From NCBI RefSeq assembly GCF_900457465.1, contig NZ_UAUU01000011.1:992001-1056000 (forward strand): 64,000 nucleotides of DNA. Reading direction: 5' to 3'. Positions 48,302 to 56,551 of this stretch are shown piece after piece. Both the position numbers and the translations under genes were made by a program. The notes beneath the pieces are model-generated. The model did not search any database. It saw nothing but the letters and a program-made list of their open reading frames with translations, and was not told the DNA's origin. Numbering within the stretch: the first letter of the stretch is position 1; each line of letters opens with the position of its first letter. The stretch is from Sphingobacterium multivorum (GTDB lineage Bacteria > Bacteroidota > Bacteroidia > Sphingobacteriales > Sphingobacteriaceae).

Positions 48302-48522
48302 CGCAATAGTGTTAACAGGTACAAATTTATCCATTTTATCAGCAACAATTGCTGGAATTTATGTCATATCTCCGATCAGTTTGTTTTGGATTTTTATTCT
48401 GCTTGCCTCAGCTGCGGACATAAATATCACCCAGCCAATCCACAAACGTAATATTAAATAATAAGCAATACCTGTTGAATGTTGCACGACGACGTGGGTG
48501 AATTTGCCCAGGAAAACAAATT

Positions 48523-49227
48523 TTAGCTGTTTTTTGATTGTTTTAGTTCATCAATCGTCCGGTTGTATCGATCATAAATAACTTTTTCAGGTTCAAAATT
48601 TGGATTAGGTTTCAAATATTCTTCGATCTGAATCGTATTTTCCCTTAAGGTGGTCTTTGATCTCAGTAGTGTACCTTTTCCATGGACTTCGTTTATGTCA
48701 ACAGGGTTGATGGAGGAAAAATGTTTTTCTAGCATTTTCGGGATTTCGCGAAAATTGATGCAATTTTCGTAAATAACGACCTTTTTACTTGTTTTAATCA
48801 AGGGTAGGAGAACTTTCGCTAACCATCCTGGCTTTTCTGACGCGATTTGAATTGCCGGTTGTGTCAGATAAAAGCTGAACTGCGCCTGATCGTCGCTGTG
48901 GTAGTTGCTGTAGATAATGGTCTCGATAATTTCCCAGGAGATAAATTGGGTTGTTTTTAGCAAGGGGATTTGATAGGATATGCCTTTATGATCGGATGTT
49001 ACACTTTCCTGTTGGGCAATCTGTCGTGTTATGGTTTTCTCGGATACTCGAAATCCAAGGGTCATACCGTACAGGATAATACCGGGGAATAGTATGAAAA
49101 GTACAGAAACGACATAAGCCCCCACAATTTTGCTGCCATGAACCATCATGAATATTGTCAAAGCTATTCCGATACAGATAAACAGCCCAAGTAATAATTT
49201 AATGACTAAAAGAGGATTAAACTTCAT
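48523..49227 (-). CDS. Hypothetical membrane protein
   Basis: 234 residues: two N-terminal membrane helices (about 8-28 and 36-60) and a soluble C-terminal domain of about 170 residues with 'TTQFISWEIIETIIYSNYHS', which resembles a PH-like/bPH domain following membrane helices. The function is not recognised. It is transcribed divergently from the small Cys-motif gene at 49362. Confidence 0.6.
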   Translation of the reverse strand: MKFNPLLVIKLLLGLFICIGIALTIFMMVHGSKIVGAYVVSVLFILFPGIILYGMTLGFRVSEKTITRQIAQQESVTSDHKGISYQIPLLKTTQFISWEIIETIIYSNYHSDDQAQFSFYLTQPAIQIASEKPGWLAKVLLPLIKTSKKVVIYENCINFREIPKMLEKHFSSINPVDINEVHGKGTLLRSKTTLRENTIQIEEYLKPNPNFEPEKVIYDRYNRTIDELKQSKNS

Positions 49228-49315
49228 TTGTTCAAAGCGCGTGATTTTTAGCTAAATGTACTAAAACTTCTTGATGTTTTAGAAAACATTTGAGCGTTTT
49301 GAAAAGAGGCAGTTC

Positions 49316-49346
49316 GTTGCTGGTATGTCAATAATTAGTATATTTG
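49316..49346 (+). promoter_or_regulatory. Bacteroidota-type promoter for the Cys-motif/cytochrome operon
   Basis: tatatttg (49339-49346) matches the -7 consensus TAnnTTTG exactly. A ttg at 49316-49318 lies about 20 bases upstream, a fitting -33 position. Transcription would begin near 49352, leaving a very short leader before the ATG at 49362. Confidence 0.5.
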
Positions 49347-49361
49347 CTGCACTAGCGATAC

Positions 49362-49739
49362 ATGAAAGCGAAACAATTGATATGGATTCTACTGCCGCTG
49401 ATGCTCCTGCAGAGCTTCTCGTCGGTATGGCTATGGACTGTTTTTGAATTTAACAGAGATTATATTGCTAAGAATGAGTGTATCAATCGATTCAACGAAA
49501 AGGCACTTTCCTGTAGAGGACAATGTATCTTGATGAAGAAAATGCGTGAACATGAGGAGAAGGAACAAAAGAACCTGGAATCTCGTATAATCGACGTTGT
49601 ATTTATCAATAATCAGCAACGTTTTAACCTTGATATCACTTTTTTTGAAGAAGCGGCTGCGGAAACCTTACTTCCAGCATATCAGGCAAACTATAGCTAT
49701 AGACCAATCTTTACTATTTTTCATCCACCTTTGGTTTAA
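49362..49739 (+). CDS. Small Cys-motif envelope protein, copy 1
   Basis: 125 residues with an N-terminal hydrophobic helix (about 7-26), then the signature 'EFNRDYIAKNECINRF' followed by 'SCRGQCILMKK', a charged stretch and an aromatic tail ending 'FTIFHPPLV'. The pattern N-R-x-Y-I-x-x-N-x-C-x-N-R-F...S-C-x-G-x-C-x-L is shared with the gene at 51221. The three cysteines could bind metal or form a disulfide. Similar small proteins are common in Bacteroidota beside metal- or TonB-related genes, but I know of no assigned function. It starts a four-gene run with the Met/His-rich protein and the cytochrome. Confidence 0.75.
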   Translation: MKAKQLIWILLPLMLLQSFSSVWLWTVFEFNRDYIAKNECINRFNEKALSCRGQCILMKKMREHEEKEQKNLESRIIDVVFINNQQRFNLDITFFEEAAAETLLPAYQANYSYRPIFTIFHPPLV

Positions 49740-49822
49740 GTCATTTTGCTTTTCGTACGGGCTGTCGGCATATTGACTGATGGCAGGTACTGTCTATTTT
49801 CAAAAGATTTAAATTAATACAT

Positions 49823-50677
49823 ATGAATTTATATTCCCGTGTCGGGACTGTCGGGGGCGTAATCTTACTGCTACTCGCATTTTCAGTTGCTTTTTCAACT
49901 TCACCCTGTACTGCCGATCATTCAAAAAAGAACGGTAAGAAAGCTACGGATTTTATCTTGCCTAAGGAATCCGATCTGGTCCGTATAGCGGATACTGTTT
50001 GGGATGTTACCAATTATACCATATATGCGGATGCCAAACTCAACAATAAATACCATACCATTTATCTGCGTTTAAGAGATACCTCGGGAATTCCGATCAA
50101 TGACAAATCCCTTGATTTCTATCCAGAAATGAGTATGGGACGTATGAAGCATGGAGGCCCCTTTGAGCATCCCGTCGCGCTCGGCGAAGGCTGGTATAGC
50201 AGCCCAATGGTTTTTATTATGGCGGATATCCCGCGGATGGGGAAGGGCTGGCAATTACATACGATACGTAGTCACAATCGCATAAAAGATACACTTGCCA
50301 TCAAGATTCCGGTTACTGCAGCAGCAACCATGCGAACAATGAGCTCTGGAACCAGAGACGATAGCCGCGTATTTATTTCCTGCCTATTGCCTGATAGCGT
50401 AAAGCAGGGAAGGCATCCCATCCGATTTTTAATGAATAAAATGGATGGTCATCATTTTCCGGTATTAGATCATTATGTCATTAAACTGAAGACCAATAGG
50501 CCTACTACGGAAACGGGGTCTTCGGAAAATTTTGCTGCTGAAAGTACAGGTAATGGTTACTATGAAGGCACTGTTAATTTTTCTATGCCTGGTCGTTGGG
50601 AAGTCATTGTCGAACTATGGAAAGCGGGCAAAAAATCAAATCAGGATGATATAAAATATCTAGTGCAGGTCACTTAA
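49823..50677 (+). CDS. Secreted Met/His-rich two-domain protein (FixH/YtkA-like)
   Basis: 284 residues with an N-terminal membrane or signal segment (about 10-27) followed by a Cys. Two Ig-like beta domains are apparent, about 50-165 and 180-284. The first holds a Met/His cluster, 'YPEMSMGRMKHGGPFEHP', of the kind seen in copper-binding periplasmic proteins; the second has 'MNKMDGHHFPVLDHYVIKLK' and ends with 'GRWEVIVELWK', which recalls YtkA/FixH domains. Copper handling is an inference from these residues. It lies between a Cys-motif gene and the cytochrome gene. Confidence 0.65.
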   Translation: MNLYSRVGTVGGVILLLLAFSVAFSTSPCTADHSKKNGKKATDFILPKESDLVRIADTVWDVTNYTIYADAKLNNKYHTIYLRLRDTSGIPINDKSLDFYPEMSMGRMKHGGPFEHPVALGEGWYSSPMVFIMADIPRMGKGWQLHTIRSHNRIKDTLAIKIPVTAAATMRTMSSGTRDDSRVFISCLLPDSVKQGRHPIRFLMNKMDGHHFPVLDHYVIKLKTNRPTTETGSSENFAAESTGNGYYEGTVNFSMPGRWEVIVELWKAGKKSNQDDIKYLVQVT

Positions 50678-50719
50678 TACAAACAGAATTTATTTTACCA
50701 ATATACTTAAACAATAAAA

Positions 50720-51211
50720 ATGAAAAGGAGAATCAACGTAATCCTAGGCTGTTTCGGTTTTGTAGCTATACTGGCGTGTAGCGGAAATGAGGCGACAAAA
50801 GTCAAGAAGGAAAATAGTGCCCAGCAACCTTCCGCAGTTGAGTCTGGGACCATGCTCGATTATAAAACCGAGGGGCCCAAAGGGGTGGGAACTATTTCTT
50901 CCTTCGAACACAAACCTTTTGATGCGCAGCTTGCAAATAGGGGCGTAGAACTATTTGTGTCGAAATGTGCAATGTGCCATAGTTTTGATCGTACATTGGT
51001 AGGTCCATCGTTGGACGCTGTCATCAAACGTCGTACCCCGGAGTGGATTATGAACATGATGCTAGATCCGGCAACCATGCTGGAGAAAGATGCCGACGCG
51101 AAAGCACTGAGTAAGGAGTATGGGTCGCCAATGATTAGCTTGGGCTTGAAGCAAGAAGAGGCACGTGCCATTTTAGAATATTTGCGCGAACGTAATAGCA
51201 CTACAAAATAG
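50720..51211 (+). CDS. c-type cytochrome, lipoprotein
   Basis: 163 residues with lipobox Cys20 ('GFVAILACSGN'), so membrane-anchored in the periplasm. One heme c site, C83-A-M-C86-H87 in 'FVSKCAMCHSFDRTLVGPSL', and a probable axial Met138 in 'EYGSPMISLGL'. The body ('RRTPEWIMNMMLDPATMLEK') resembles the small cytochromes that accompany nitrous-oxide reductase loci in Bacteroidota, but no nosZ is in this window. It is 42 bases after the Met/His-rich gene and 9 bases before the second Cys-motif gene. Confidence 0.88.
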   Translation: MKRRINVILGCFGFVAILACSGNEATKVKKENSAQQPSAVESGTMLDYKTEGPKGVGTISSFEHKPFDAQLANRGVELFVSKCAMCHSFDRTLVGPSLDAVIKRRTPEWIMNMMLDPATMLEKDADAKALSKEYGSPMISLGLKQEEARAILEYLRERNSTTK

Positions 51212-51220
51212 ATCGGATCA

Positions 51221-51607
51221 ATGAAGTCTCAACACTGTAGATGGTGGTTTTGTATGACAATGGCTTGGGCAATATGTGTACAGGCAACCAATCTGTTGTG
51301 GGCATTTATTGAATTTGAGTGCAATCGTACCTATATCGAGCAAAACCTCTGTGTCAATCGTTTTGAACCGGCAGTGAGCTGTAAAGGCTTCTGTTTCCTT
51401 AGCGAAAAGACGGTTGAACAAAAGGATGTGAACAATGTGCTCGCCAAAATGAAGGGGATGGAAATATTGGTCTTTGTGCAGTATGTGAAGGGAGTCTTGC
51501 TGTACTCTCCAATAGTACCTGATGTGAAAACTGTCTATCCGAAAGACTTTGTCTCCGATACCTTCGGAGGTATACTGCCTGAAGTTTTTAGACCGCCAAT
51601 CATTTGA
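51221..51607 (+). CDS. Small Cys-motif envelope protein, copy 2
   Basis: 128 residues related to the gene at 49362: hydrophobic N-terminus (about 8-30), 'FECNRTYIEQNLCVNRF', then 'SCKGFCFLSEK' and a tail ending 'EVFRPPII'. It keeps all three signature cysteines and has additional ones before and within the signal region. It starts 9 bases after the cytochrome stop, so the four genes are one transcription unit flanked at both ends by this family. The arrangement suggests a common function; metal or redox is the likely theme. Confidence 0.75.
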   Translation: MKSQHCRWWFCMTMAWAICVQATNLLWAFIEFECNRTYIEQNLCVNRFEPAVSCKGFCFLSEKTVEQKDVNNVLAKMKGMEILVFVQYVKGVLLYSPIVPDVKTVYPKDFVSDTFGGILPEVFRPPII

Positions 51608-51647
51608 TTATTCCACAAATATTTTTTCACAGAATAATCATAAAGAA

Positions 51648-52514
51648 ATGGTAATACGAAAAGAGAAACTAGATTTTCTAAAATTAGAAGATATTGATTC
51701 CACTTCGCAGGGAATCGTTATTATGCCTATAGCAGCTTTTTTACAAGCTAAAGCAAATCAAAATACGCTCCACCTAAGGTCTTTTTATACCCTTTTGTTT
51801 ATCAATAGTGGTGAACTGTCTATGGTAGCGGATCAGAGCGTACAGATTATAGCTGCCCATGATATAATCAGCATAAATTCAAATTGTGTGTGTAGTTTTC
51901 ATGCAGGTTCGTCTGTAGAAGGATACAGTGTCTTATTTACAGCATCCTTTCTCATGGAAAGTCAGAACACTGCTGTAAGAAACTTCTTTCATTTTTTAAG
52001 GAGTAGATGTAAACACGCTTTTGTGCTATCGAAAGAAGATATCATCAGTTGTCTACATATAGTAAGTTTGATGGAAACAGCTTATAATTCAGTTAAATTG
52101 AGTGCTCACGGTGTATTGAGCCGCTACTTAACCATGCTGCTCCAGATTTTGGGAAGGCAAATCGTGGTCGATCATGTGGCTGCAAAGCAGGAGGAAGATG
52201 ACGATAAAATCCGGAGTTTCGAATCTTTGGTTGATAGTCATTATGCGCAGCAGCGTTATCCGTCATTTTACGCAGAGCAATTGAATATATCGATCAACTA
52301 TCTTAATCGGATTTGTCGAAAAAACAGATCGACGAGCTGCGGTACTATTATCCGCGGACGGATACTATTGGAGGCCGAGCGATTGCTTTATCATACCTTT
52401 AAAACGGTAAAAGAAATTGCCTTTGAACTCGGTTTTGAAAATGTACCATATTTCAGTACTTTTTTTAAAGCAAATAAAGGAATGAGTCCTGAGGAGTTTA
52501 GGAAAAATTGTTGA
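51648..52514 (+). CDS. AraC-family transcriptional regulator
   Basis: 288 residues from the ATG at 51648; an earlier in-frame start would overlap the preceding gene by 59 bases. An N-terminal cupin-like sensing domain (about 15-130, 'RSFYTLLFINSGELSMVADQ') precedes the double HTH at about 190-288 ('YAEQLNISINYLNRICRKNR', 'TVKEIAFELGFENVPYFSTF'). It lies 40 bases behind the Cys-motif/cytochrome operon on the same strand and could control it. Effector unknown. Confidence 0.88.
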   Translation: MVIRKEKLDFLKLEDIDSTSQGIVIMPIAAFLQAKANQNTLHLRSFYTLLFINSGELSMVADQSVQIIAAHDIISINSNCVCSFHAGSSVEGYSVLFTASFLMESQNTAVRNFFHFLRSRCKHAFVLSKEDIISCLHIVSLMETAYNSVKLSAHGVLSRYLTMLLQILGRQIVVDHVAAKQEEDDDKIRSFESLVDSHYAQQRYPSFYAEQLNISINYLNRICRKNRSTSCGTIIRGRILLEAERLLYHTFKTVKEIAFELGFENVPYFSTFFKANKGMSPEEFRKNC

Positions 52515-52528
52515 TGTAAATATGATTA

Positions 52529-52560
52529 AAAGCCTTTTTCATGTAGTTGAAAAAGGCTTT
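52529..52560 (+). terminator. Terminator behind the AraC-family gene
   Basis: A 13-bp stem (aaagcctttttca 52529-52541 / tgaaaaaggcttt 52548-52560) with a 6-base loop, 14 bases behind the stop. The T-run is short (acttttc). Confidence 0.75.
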
Positions 52561-52596
52561 ACTTTTCAAAAAAAATGTCCTGTAGCCTACGCAACC

Positions 52597-52716
52597 TTAT
52601 TTTTTCTTTTCCGATTTTTCCTTATCATCAACAGGTAAATCCAATATAGCCATTAGTAATAGATAATAACCTTTTTCCAATCCCATTTTTTGTGCTTTTT
52701 GGTGTATCGTATCCAT
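52597..52716 (-). CDS. Very small hypothetical protein
   Basis: A 39-codon frame, 'MDTIHQKAQKMGLEKGYY' then a leucine-rich stretch and a Lys/Glu tail ending in KKK. The helical hydrophobic centre and charged ends look like a small peptide, but length alone gives little statistical support. It is the only candidate gene between 52561 and 53001. Confidence 0.3.
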   Translation of the reverse strand: MDTIHQKAQKMGLEKGYYLLLMAILDLPVDDKEKSEKKK

Positions 52717-53001
52717 ATCTTTAGTCAATTATTGTTTAAATTTTATTTTGCTATTTGTGTAAACAGAATCAAATGCTGTACCCAAAACTTTCCCGAGGTT
52801 CGCTAACCGTATTTTTAGGGCATAAATAACGTAGAGCGTTCATTATTTGACAAAAAAATACGGACTGCTCAGGTATTTAATACAGTGAAAATATCAGATG
52901 AATCGGCAATGAGAAGTAAAAAGTACATGAACGTCTTTGCTGTAAAACATTTTCTATGCCAGCATTGTCATACTTACGATTAATAATAAAAACAGGTATT
53001 T

Positions 53002-53175
53002 ATGAAAAAGATAATTCCATTTGCGCTCATGTCGAGTTTATTGATGCTCGTGTCGAGTTGTGCAGCAATTGAAGGTATATTTAAAGCAGGCGTATGGTCG
53101 GGTATCCTATTGGTTGTTGTCGTAGTCGCAATTGTCATTTGGTTGATCAGCAAGTTGTTTGGTGGATCAAAATGA
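53002..53175 (+). CDS. Small lipoprotein with a membrane helix
   Basis: 57 residues. The N-terminal lipoprotein-like signal ends with 'LMLVSSCAAIEG' (Cys20), followed by a second hydrophobic segment ('WSGILLVVVVVAIVIWLISK') and a Gly/Lys tail. Small proteins of this build are frequent in Sphingobacteriaceae; function is unknown. Start and stop are clear, with an A-rich leader upstream. Confidence 0.7.
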   Translation: MKKIIPFALMSSLLMLVSSCAAIEGIFKAGVWSGILLVVVVVAIVIWLISKLFGGSK

Positions 53176-53224
53176 TTTTATGAACGGGATTTTCGCTATT
53201 TTGGGACTTATTGTATTTAGGTAC

Positions 53225-53983
53225 TTATTGTTTTTCGACGAGATATTTCCAGTAACGTTTGGGAACATGTCTTAAATGAAGCTTCAGGTTTTTGCGTGAT
53301 TCAATAGAGGTACTTTTAAAATAAGTCTTCCAGAGATGCTGATAATCTTTTTCTTGAGGATCGAGATCCACTTCTAGCTGATATGGATCTTGAACCTCGT
53401 CTTTATTGTTGTTGTATACCTCCAAGATATTTTTGCCATCATAATGGAAGCCATAGTTTCGCCGTATATCATAAATTAACCAGCACTGGTCGGCGAATCG
53501 GTTTTTAAAGAAGTCTACAACCAGGGGAATCACATTGAAATCGGGTTCAACGATGGCTGTGTAGAGATTATCGTTAGACTTGACAAATCGGATAAAAGCT
53601 TTCATGCGGTGTCGTTCGCGGCTGATCTTTTTGACTGTCTGATGGATACGGAGTATGGGTGGGTATCCATAATTGCGTATATCTAATTTTCCCCTTCGAA
53701 AAAGTTCAACAATCAATTGAAATCCATTGAGCCATTCAGATTGATTATCGGACAAAAAATTATGATAAAAGATTTTTGTTTCTTTTGCTCCAAGTATCTT
53801 TTCCATTCCCACTAAAATGCGCATGGCTTTTTTAACCTCAGTATGAACCTGTCGCTTTTCCGAAAAAATACTAATTGCCATAGACTTTTCTGTTGTGGGA
53901 ATGCTATCAAATTCTTTCCGTTCAAAAGCTTCAAATACACAACAGAGGTAACCGGAATAACTTCCGTCAAAAATATAGTCCAT
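53225..53983 (-). CDS. TIGR03915-type putative DNA-metabolism protein
   Basis: 252 residues matching the partner protein of the TIGR03916 radical SAM family: opening 'YIFDGSYSGYLCCVFEAFER', 'RILVGMEKILGAKETKIFYH', 'KISRERHRMKAFIRFVKSND' and the end 'LRHVPKRYWKYLVEKQ'. In other genomes this domain may be fused to a uracil-DNA-glycosylase-like domain (TIGR03914); here it is separate and no such domain is present. The start codon overlaps the stop of the upstream gene by one base, so the two proteins are made together. The biochemical role is unproven. Confidence 0.85.
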   Translation of the reverse strand: MDYIFDGSYSGYLCCVFEAFERKEFDSIPTTEKSMAISIFSEKRQVHTEVKKAMRILVGMEKILGAKETKIFYHNFLSDNQSEWLNGFQLIVELFRRGKLDIRNYGYPPILRIHQTVKKISRERHRMKAFIRFVKSNDNLYTAIVEPDFNVIPLVVDFFKNRFADQCWLIYDIRRNYGFHYDGKNILEVYNNNKDEVQDPYQLEVDLDPQEKDYQHLWKTYFKSTSIESRKNLKLHLRHVPKRYWKYLVEKQ

Positions 53984-55236
53984 TAGAAAAGTGTTAGCTG
54001 TGTATTGGAAGCCTTGGCTTGTGTACGAGGATTACTTTCAAGAATAGACTTTCTGATGTTTTCGGGATAGTGGAAGCCTCCAGCGATGAGTGTATCCTGG
54101 CAAACCATAAAATATTTGGCGCGATTATAGGCAATTCCCATTTTTCGAAGTTGATATTCCTTTAATTTTCCATATTTGCGCGACTGTACAATTTTGTTGG
54201 CAGATTGCCTGCCAATACCCGGGATTCGGATAATCCACTCATAAGTAGCGCTGTTGATGTCGATAGGAAAGAATTGCGGGTTGCGTAGCGCCCAAGCAAG
54301 CTTAGGGTCTATTTCTAGATCGAGATGTTGATGCGTGCTGTTGAGTATTTCATGAAGCGAAAAACCATAAAATCGGAGTAGCCAATCTGTCTGATAAAGT
54401 CTGTTTTCACGTACAAGAGGCGGTGTTGTTCCAATTTGGGGAAGGTTGGAATCGGTCGCGTTGATGGGAATATAACCCGAATAATACACCCGTTTGAGAT
54501 TGTAATCTTTATAGAATGTATTGGCCGCCTGCATAATCTGTAGGTCGCTCTCTGGAGTTGCTCCAATAACCAGCTGCGTACTTTGGCCTGCTGGTACAAA
54601 TAAAGGTGCTTTCTTGTCTTTTTTTCGATCCTGACGAAGATTGAGAATTTCATTTTTAATAATCCCCAGAGGCTCGCGAACGGACTGATGATCCTTTTCC
54701 GGAGCAACAAGTTTGAGTCCCTCCTCAGTAGGAATTTCGAGGTTTACACTCATTCGGTCAACATATAAACCTGCTTCTTTTAATAATGATTCACTTGCTC
54801 CGGGGATGGCTTTGAGGTGGATATAACCATTAAAACGTTCTTCCGTCCGAAGTTTCTTGACAACTAACATTAAGCGTTCCATGGTGTAGTCTGCAGATTT
54901 GAAAATACCCGAACTTAAAAAAAGACCTTCGATGTAATTTCGACGGTAGAAATTCATGGTCAATTCGACAACTTCCTTCACCGAAAATGCTGCGCGTTGC
55001 ACGTCGTTGCTACGTCGGCTAACACAAAAGGAACAGTCGTAGATGCAGTAATTGGTCATTAAAATTTTTAGTAGAGAGACGCAACGGCCATCTTCGGTGT
55101 AGGTATGACAAATGCCACTAGCCGATGAATCGCCTATTCCACCACTATTTTTTCGTTTACTTCCACTTGAGCTGCAACTTACGTCGTATTTAGCGGCATC
55201 AGCTAATATCTGCAATTTATCATCAAAACCAAACAT
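53983..55236 (-). CDS. TIGR03916-type radical SAM protein, putative DNA repair/modification
   Basis: 417 residues. The iron-sulfur motif is C64-x3-C68-x2-C71 in 'LMTNYCIYDCSFCVSRRSND', with further cysteines at 21, 43 and 52 upstream. The radical SAM barrel runs to about residue 270; a helix-hairpin-helix DNA-binding motif follows at about 335-360 ('WIIRIPGIGRQSANKIVQSR'). The combination of radical chemistry and an HhH motif supports action on DNA, as proposed for the family. It leads the two-gene operon with the TIGR03915-type gene and is preceded by a palindrome at 55265-55285. Confidence 0.9.
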   Translation of the reverse strand: MFGFDDKLQILADAAKYDVSCSSSGSKRKNSGGIGDSSASGICHTYTEDGRCVSLLKILMTNYCIYDCSFCVSRRSNDVQRAAFSVKEVVELTMNFYRRNYIEGLFLSSGIFKSADYTMERLMLVVKKLRTEERFNGYIHLKAIPGASESLLKEAGLYVDRMSVNLEIPTEEGLKLVAPEKDHQSVREPLGIIKNEILNLRQDRKKDKKAPLFVPAGQSTQLVIGATPESDLQIMQAANTFYKDYNLKRVYYSGYIPINATDSNLPQIGTTPPLVRENRLYQTDWLLRFYGFSLHEILNSTHQHLDLEIDPKLAWALRNPQFFPIDINSATYEWIIRIPGIGRQSANKIVQSRKYGKLKEYQLRKMGIAYNRAKYFMVCQDTLIAGGFHYPENIRKSILESNPRTQAKASNTQLTLF

Positions 55237-55259
55237 GATTTATTCTCCAATAATTTGCT

Positions 55260-55304
55260 GTAAAATTACTAATATTATTAGTAATAAATACCCGTAAAAT
55301 TACT
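55260..55304. promoter_or_regulatory. Palindrome and direct repeat upstream of the radical SAM operon
   Basis: A 21-base inverted repeat (attactaat-att-attagtaat, 55265-55285) lies 29 bases before the start of the minus-strand operon. An 11-base word gtaaaattact occurs at 55260-55270, overlapping the palindrome, and again at 55294-55304, 34 bases away, about three helical turns. This looks like a dimer operator with a second half-site. A damage-response repressor would fit the gene function but is a guess. Confidence 0.55.
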
Positions 55305-55401
55305 TGATTTGCCTTTTTTAGGTTCGTACTATTCATCTTCAACTGCGGGAGGATGCCCAAATTTGCTAAAAAAATAAACGATTTGTGACGGGATTTTGTT
55401 C

Positions 55402-55926
55402 ATGAGTAAACTACATATTATGGCAGAGAATAATTTGAATAATAAAGAAGCGCTAGAAAAGCTAAAAGGGATCGTCGATCAAATTGATGTGGGAACAGTC
55501 TGTTCATTTCCATCGGATTCTGACTATCCCCATGGTGTTCCGATGAGCAGACAGGAAGTGGATGCAAATGGTGACATTTGGTACATCTGTTCGGCAGAAA
55601 GTGAGACGTTTAAAAATATTTCACAGGATCCCAAAGTTTCCCTATTCTATGCCGATCCCAAAACCTACACCTTTTTGAGTATAAACGGTAAAGCAAGTCT
55701 TTCGCGGGATCAGGAAAGGATAGACCGTTATTGGAACAAAATGATGGAAGGCTGGTTTAAGAAAGGAAAAGAAGATCCCAATATCCAATTGCTACAGATC
55801 ACACCTGAAGAAGCGCATTATTGGGATTCAAACTCAAATATGGTCATCAACTTGTTTAAAATGTTGAAAGCGGCTGTTACAGGAAATACACAAGATATAG
55901 GTAAAGAAGGAGATCTTAATATTTAA
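55402..55926 (+). CDS. Pyridoxamine 5'-phosphate oxidase-family protein (general stress type)
   Basis: 174 residues from the ATG at 55402; a later ATG at 55420 is also possible. Flavin-binding split-barrel features: 'GTVCSFPSDSDYPHGVPMSR', 'DIWYICSAESETFKNISQDP', 'VSLFYADPKTYTFLSINGKA'. This is the group of small FMN/F420-type proteins (COG3871) linked to stress rather than true vitamin B6 synthesis. It is transcribed divergently from the radical SAM operon and ends at a strong terminator. Confidence 0.88.
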   Translation: MSKLHIMAENNLNNKEALEKLKGIVDQIDVGTVCSFPSDSDYPHGVPMSRQEVDANGDIWYICSAESETFKNISQDPKVSLFYADPKTYTFLSINGKASLSRDQERIDRYWNKMMEGWFKKGKEDPNIQLLQITPEEAHYWDSNSNMVINLFKMLKAAVTGNTQDIGKEGDLNI

Positions 55927-55968
55927 TATAAACGGAATCTATAATATCAACACAGTAATTAGCACCCT

Positions 55969-56003
55969 AAAAAGGTCCTCTTTTCCAAAATGAGGACCTT
56001 TTT
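55969..56003. terminator. Bidirectional terminator between convergent genes
   Basis: A 12-bp stem (aaaaaggtcctc 55969-55980 / gaggaccttttt 55992-56003) with an 11-base loop and T-runs on both strands, between the pyridoxamine-oxidase-like gene and the lmo0937-type gene. Confidence 0.85.
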
Positions 56004-56032
56004 TCTAACCAAACTTTTATCGAAAAAATCTG

Positions 56033-56185
56033 TTACGCGTTTCCTTTGATCACACGTAAAAGTACTGCGATGATTGCAATTACCAAAAGAATATGAATTA
56101 GCCCTCCGCCAACAAAGCCTCCAAAAAAACTGATTGCCCATATCAGGACCAAAATAACAGCGATAGTATATAATAGATTTCCCAT
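56033..56185 (-). CDS. Small lmo0937-family membrane protein
   Basis: 50 residues, 'MGNLLYTIAVILVLIWAISF' followed by a glycine-rich turn and a second membrane helix ending 'LLRVIKGNA'. This matches the two-helix lmo0937 family found in many stress regulons; role unknown. An upstream frame runs into it without a stop, giving an apparent 172-residue fusion with a broken ClbS/DfsB gene. The family's usual length and its own ATG argue that this ORF is the real gene. Confidence 0.85.
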   Translation of the reverse strand: MGNLLYTIAVILVLIWAISFFGGFVGGGLIHILLVIAIIAVLLRVIKGNA

Positions 56186-56237
56186 AGTAATGAATATATA
56201 TGTGTTTATTGAATAACAATACTTATCCAGCGATGGT

Positions 56238-56551
56238 TTAGTATTTTTTCTCTTTTTTCCACTTACGGATCCTCCCGACTGCATTTTGATAAGGTGAAGC
56301 GGTGTACCAGTCTCTGGAAAATCAACCTCTTTGCCATCTTCACTTTTCTTATTCCATTTGAGAACCAGCTCACCCCAGCCAATTAAATAGGAAATTAGGT
56401 TATTTATACTCATTACTGTTCCTTTAGCATGACCCTGGAGTATAAGAAGATTAGTTTGATCGTTCGGAATATCGGAAAGTTCACAGACAAGCTTGCTGTA
56501 ATTTATACGGATAGCTTGAAGGAGTTCGTCTTTTGTGGTTGGTATAGCCAT
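56238..56551 (-). pseudogene. ClbS/DfsB-family four-helix protein with internal deletion
   Basis: The first 82 codons are a normal ClbS/DfsB N-terminus: 'MAIPTTKDELLQAIRINYSK', 'HAKGTVMSINNLISYLIGWG', 'EVDFPETG'. The sequence then jumps, one frame over, to the family's C-terminus, 'TASPYQNAVGRIRKWKKEKK', ending at the stop 56238-56240. About 70 central codons are missing. In the original frame translation runs on into the lmo0937-type gene. Intact members are about 170 residues and resemble DinB-like or cyclopropane-hydrolase ClbS proteins. Confidence 0.78.

Noticed and set aside
55959..56219. 86-codon minus-strand frame over the lmo0937-type gene
   Set aside because: It is a shifted reading of that gene and of the terminator; composition is Cys/Arg-rich without family likeness.
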